A stretch of 12,532 bases of DNA from Chloroflexota bacterium (GTDB lineage: Bacteria > Chloroflexota > Dehalococcoidia > Lucifugimonadales > JADFKI01), in the NCBI GenBank assembly GCA_022565015.1, contig JADFKI010000077.1:1-12532 (forward strand). Direction: 5' to 3'. Shown one piece after another: positions 12,490 to 12,532 of this stretch. The notes under the pieces are model-generated. The model was not told the origin of the DNA. It was given only the letters and a program-made list of their open reading frames with translations, and did not search any database. The translations under genes were made by a program, and so were the position numbers. Every line of letters starts with the position of its first letter. Position 1 is the first letter of the stretch.

Positions 12490-12532
12490 TGCATTACCTC
12501 CTGCTCCCCACGAGACGCTGTTCGAACGAAGA

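Overview
The window reads as a piece of a Chloroflexota chromosome, probably class Dehalococcoidia. This is inferred from family content: a multi-copy DUF5671 membrane protein, a Pro/Thr-rich anchored surface protein, and a Chloroflexi-style N-terminal domain in front of a beta-propeller. No rRNA or other marker gene is present to prove it. After the MOSC gene at the left end, every gene I accept lies on the minus strand.

Left part (1-3810), the main find. A CmtR-type ArsR repressor (3388-3771) sits upstream of a compact eight-gene minus-strand operon (3253 down to 576). The operon encodes metal- and thiol-handling proteins: two GDCCVxC zinc-ribbon-like proteins, a membrane-anchored TlpA-like thioredoxin, a 45-aa Cys-Cys membrane peptide, a MerE-like mercury transporter, a 67-aa membrane protein, a second thioredoxin-like protein and a MerT-like membrane protein. 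Conventional gene calling breaks four of these genes, because each has in-frame TGA exactly where a functional cysteine is expected: UPTC and UPVC redox motifs, a position that is Cys in a paralogue of the same operon, and a vicinal TGA-TGA at the MerT Cys-Cys site. Each TGA is followed by a hairpin that could act as a bacterial SECIS; the thioredoxin hairpin is a perfect 8-bp stem with a GGC loop. UGA also serves as a normal stop in neighbouring genes. The simplest reading is a mercury- or soft-metal-responsive selenoprotein operon in which Sec replaces metal-binding and redox Cys. A plausible division of labour is extracytoplasmic redox capture by the anchored thioredoxin, transport by the MerE-like and MerT-like proteins, and cytosolic handling by the GDCCVxC and UPVC proteins. 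No merA, merB or Sec machinery (selA, selB, selC, selD) lies in the window. A good promoter with overlapping ATATCA/TGATAT operators precedes the operon, and a matching palindrome lies at the arsR promoter.

Middle (3870-7821): a six-repeat DUF5671 membrane protein and an adjacent anchored protein form one unit, followed by a VirB11/CpaF-like ATPase with a degenerate P-loop and a small membrane protein with an HExxH motif resembling site-2 proteases.

Right (7983-12489): a large coiled-coil and von Willebrand A protein with an intact MIDAS, then a two-gene secreted unit made of a seven-bladed beta-propeller protein and a Pro/Thr-stalk protein translationally overlapped with it. No stretch over 300 bases lacks a gene. 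No tRNA, rRNA, CRISPR or insertion sequence was seen.
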